A stretch of 64,000 bases of DNA from Halomonas sp. BDJS001 (GTDB lineage: Bacteria; Pseudomonadota; Gammaproteobacteria; Pseudomonadales; Halomonadaceae). Below the pieces are notes generated by a model. It had not been told where the DNA came from and ran no database searches. It saw only the letters and a list, made by a program, of their open reading frames with translations. The stretch's first letter is position 1. Each line of letters starts with the position of its first letter. Location: NCBI RefSeq assembly GCF_026104355.1, contig NZ_CP110535.1:4836001-4900000 (forward strand), in the 5' to 3' direction. Below are positions 62,422-64,000 of this stretch, piece after piece. A program made the translations under genes and the position numbers.

Positions 62422-63300
62422 TCACTCAATATTCTGAATCTGCTCCCGCATCTGCTCGATCAACACCTTCAGCTCAACCGCGCAGCGGGTCGTCTCAGCC
62501 ACTACCGATTTTGACGAGAGCGTGTTGGCTTCGCGGTTAAGCTCCTGCATCAGGAAGTCCAGGCGGCGGCCTTTGGGGCCTTTCTGGGCGAGCTGGTGGC
62601 TTACTTCTTCGATATGCGCGGTCAGGCGATCTAGTTCTTCGTCCACATCAGCTTTTTGCGCCACCAATACCAGTTCGGCCTCCAGGCGCTGGGGGTCGAG
62701 TTCGGTCTTGGCGATTTCTAAACGCTCCAGCAGTTGGGCGCGTTGGCGCTCTAGAATCTGTGGCAATAAGCTACGCACGGTGGTCACTTGCTCGCTTACC
62801 GCCGCCAGGCGGGTGGTGATCATCTCGGCGAGCTTTTCGCCTTCACGGGCACGGGCGTCGATCAGCTCATTCAGTGCTTGATCAAACAGCGCTTTGGCGG
62901 CGGTCTTGATGGCGTCTTGGTCAAGGTGCTGGGTTTCCATCACGCCGGGCTGGTTGAGTAGCGCCAGCGTGGTGGGCGGCACGGCGCTGGGCACTTGCTG
63001 CTGAATGGCGGTTAGCGCATCCGCAATGGCGGCTAGGCGGACGCTGTTAACGGCGGGGGCTTGGGCGGTTTCGGCGCTCTCAAAGCGAACACTGCACTCG
63101 ACTTTGCCACGGGCTAAACGGGTGCGCAGCGCTTCACGCAGCACTGGCTCTAAGTCACGCAGGCTTTCGTGCAGGCGGAAGTGAGGCTCTAAATAGCGCT
63201 GATTCACTGAGCGAATTTCCACCTGCAGCGTGCCAAACGGGGCAGCCTGCTCGGTGCGGGCAAAGGCGGTCATGCTGTGTACGCGGCTGGAAGTGGCCAT
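62422..63300 (-). CDS. yicC: YicC-family endoribonuclease
   Basis: A 292-residue protein of the YicC family, RNases that act in mRNA/sRNA turnover. N-terminal VHSMTAFARTEQAAPFGTLQVEIRSVNQRYLEPHFRL (within ~8-45) and the C-terminal LDFLMQELNREANTLSSKS, ELKVLIEQMREQIQNIE are diagnostic. AGGATG precedes the ATG at 63300. In many gammaproteobacteria it neighbours rph or gmk; here it is alone. Confidence 0.92.
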   Translation of the reverse strand: MATSSRVHSMTAFARTEQAAPFGTLQVEIRSVNQRYLEPHFRLHESLRDLEPVLREALRTRLARGKVECSVRFESAETAQAPAVNSVRLAAIADALTAIQQQVPSAVPPTTLALLNQPGVMETQHLDQDAIKTAAKALFDQALNELIDARAREGEKLAEMITTRLAAVSEQVTTVRSLLPQILERQRAQLLERLEIAKTELDPQRLEAELVLVAQKADVDEELDRLTAHIEEVSHQLAQKGPKGRRLDFLMQELNREANTLSSKSVVAETTRCAVELKVLIEQMREQIQNIE

Positions 63301-63405
63301 GTTTCATCCTGGTAGTGAATAAAGGTGTATAAAGCATTGCCAACAGTCGAATCTAAATGGCTAGCCTATTCATTCGATTCAGTAAATGCTTTGCAAAAGA
63401 GCGCA

Positions 63406-64000
63406 TCAAACACCCATTATTTCTGGCTGAACCTCTATGAGCAGATGCGGATCCTGCGGTGGCGTATCAATCAGTTCGAAGACGCGGTCGATCATCTCGA
63501 TTACATTTTGCCGCACCATCATCAAGCGCGGATGAAAGGCAGCGGCCAGGGGATCCCAGTCAAAACAACCAAAAATAATGTCATCTAGATAATAGCCATT
63601 TAGCTGTAACCCGCGAACGATGCCTTCAAGAGAAATCGTCGAGTTGACGAACATAGCGCTGGGCGGGGTAGACCGCTTAAGCATATACCTTTCAAGTGCA
63701 GCCTGAGCCTTATCAGCAGCATAATCACAGGGGAGGATATTCTCTTCCGCCGTCGCCAATCCCACTTCCTTTCTCGCTTGCTTGAAGCCGGCTATACGCT
63801 CGCGGGTATTGTGATCTTCATCACGGCCGCCAATAAATAGCACAGGGTCGTCACTGCGCTTCTCTTCAGCCAGGCGGTTGAGGATGGCATGGGTGAGCTG
63901 CCGCGCGCCCTCACGGTTATTGGAAATCACCGACGGGGCCTTACTGCCAGGAAGGTCGAGATTAATGCTTTGCACGCTGCTCTCTGCACACATCTGCGCA
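63406..64000 (-). CDS. LacI-family regulator, Cra/FruR-like (C-terminal part, cut by window edge)
   Basis: The frame is open from the right edge to the stop at 63406, about 197 codons of the effector-binding half of a ~330-residue LacI-type protein; the DNA-binding domain lies outside. Cra-type blocks are seen: VISNNREGARQLTHAIL, VLFIGGRDEDHNTRERIAGF, MFVNSTISLEGIVRG, IIFGCFDWDPLAAAFHPRL and MVRQNVIEMIDRVFELID. Cra/FruR senses fructose 1-phosphate or fructose 1,6-bisphosphate. An internal ATG at 63993 is not the real start. Confidence 0.85.
   Translation of the reverse strand, partial: AQMCAESSVQSINLDLPGSKAPSVISNNREGARQLTHAILNRLAEEKRSDDPVLFIGGRDEDHNTRERIAGFKQARKEVGLATAEENILPCDYAADKAQAALERYMLKRSTPPSAMFVNSTISLEGIVRGLQLNGYYLDDIIFGCFDWDPLAAAFHPRLMMVRQNVIEMIDRVFELIDTPPQDPHLLIEVQPEIMGV

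Overview
The window looks like a chromosomal segment of a Halomonas-type gammaproteobacterium (Halomonadaceae). I base this on protein style, moderate GC, abundant tripartite tricarboxylate (TTT) transporters, and a long core block in the gene order known from Pseudomonas (pst-phoU, phoBR, ubiAC, alkT-like reductase, HU, recG-oxyR, ridA-spoT-rpoZ-gmk). The genus is inferred from memory, not from a search. I saw no rRNA, tRNA, CRISPR array, insertion sequence or phage gene.

Region 1 (1-13829) is a catabolic island for hydroaromatic acids. It holds two TTT systems (1-2314 minus, cut by the window edge; 9154-12214 plus), a flavoprotein dehydrogenase, a TIM-barrel isomerase-like protein, a type II dehydroquinase, a shikimate/quinate dehydrogenase and a two-domain QuiC-type 3-dehydroshikimate dehydratase. 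Together these would take up quinate or shikimate-like compounds and convert them to protocatechuate. A HAD phosphatase and an IclR regulator close the island. The IclR gene carries a frameshift. GTTCG-based repeats that look like its operators lie before several promoters. A broken EamA-transporter tail sits at 5301-5468.

Region 2 (13826-23285) holds a 2-oxoadipate dioxygenase/decarboxylase (DUF1338), a DUF72 protein, an NSS sodium symporter, HexR, UvrD behind a probable LexA box, an orphan TRAP binding protein and a YciA thioesterase.

Region 3 (23404-38272) is phosphate and envelope housekeeping: pstSCAB-phoU with a Pho box, cysZ, a PCu(A)C copper chaperone, phoBR behind a five-unit Pho-box array, ubiCA, a rubredoxin-reductase-like flavoprotein and HU. 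Between the copper chaperone and phoR lies the most unusual part (30112-32350): three paralogous small secreted proteins with an SHR...DLxxDEGD repeat, and two paralogous GGA-rich structured RNA elements, each ending in a strong terminator.

Region 4 (38285-46620) holds a LysR regulator facing an aldehyde dehydrogenase, a beta-hydroxyacid dehydrogenase, an M20 amidohydrolase and a DUF3100 membrane pair, probably one uncharacterised degradation operon, followed by a YccS-like protein.

Region 5 (46630-55486) is recG (frameshifted)-oxyR, an SDR protein, ridA-spoT-rpoZ-gmk, an extensin-like peptidase and a glycine-zipper lipoprotein. Region 6 (55583-64000) holds accessory metabolic genes: an MFS exporter, a HhH glycosylase, a pirin, an azoreductase with a divergent LysR, a zinc alcohol dehydrogenase with a divergent Lrp, yicC, and the C-terminal part of a Cra/FruR-type regulator running off the right edge.
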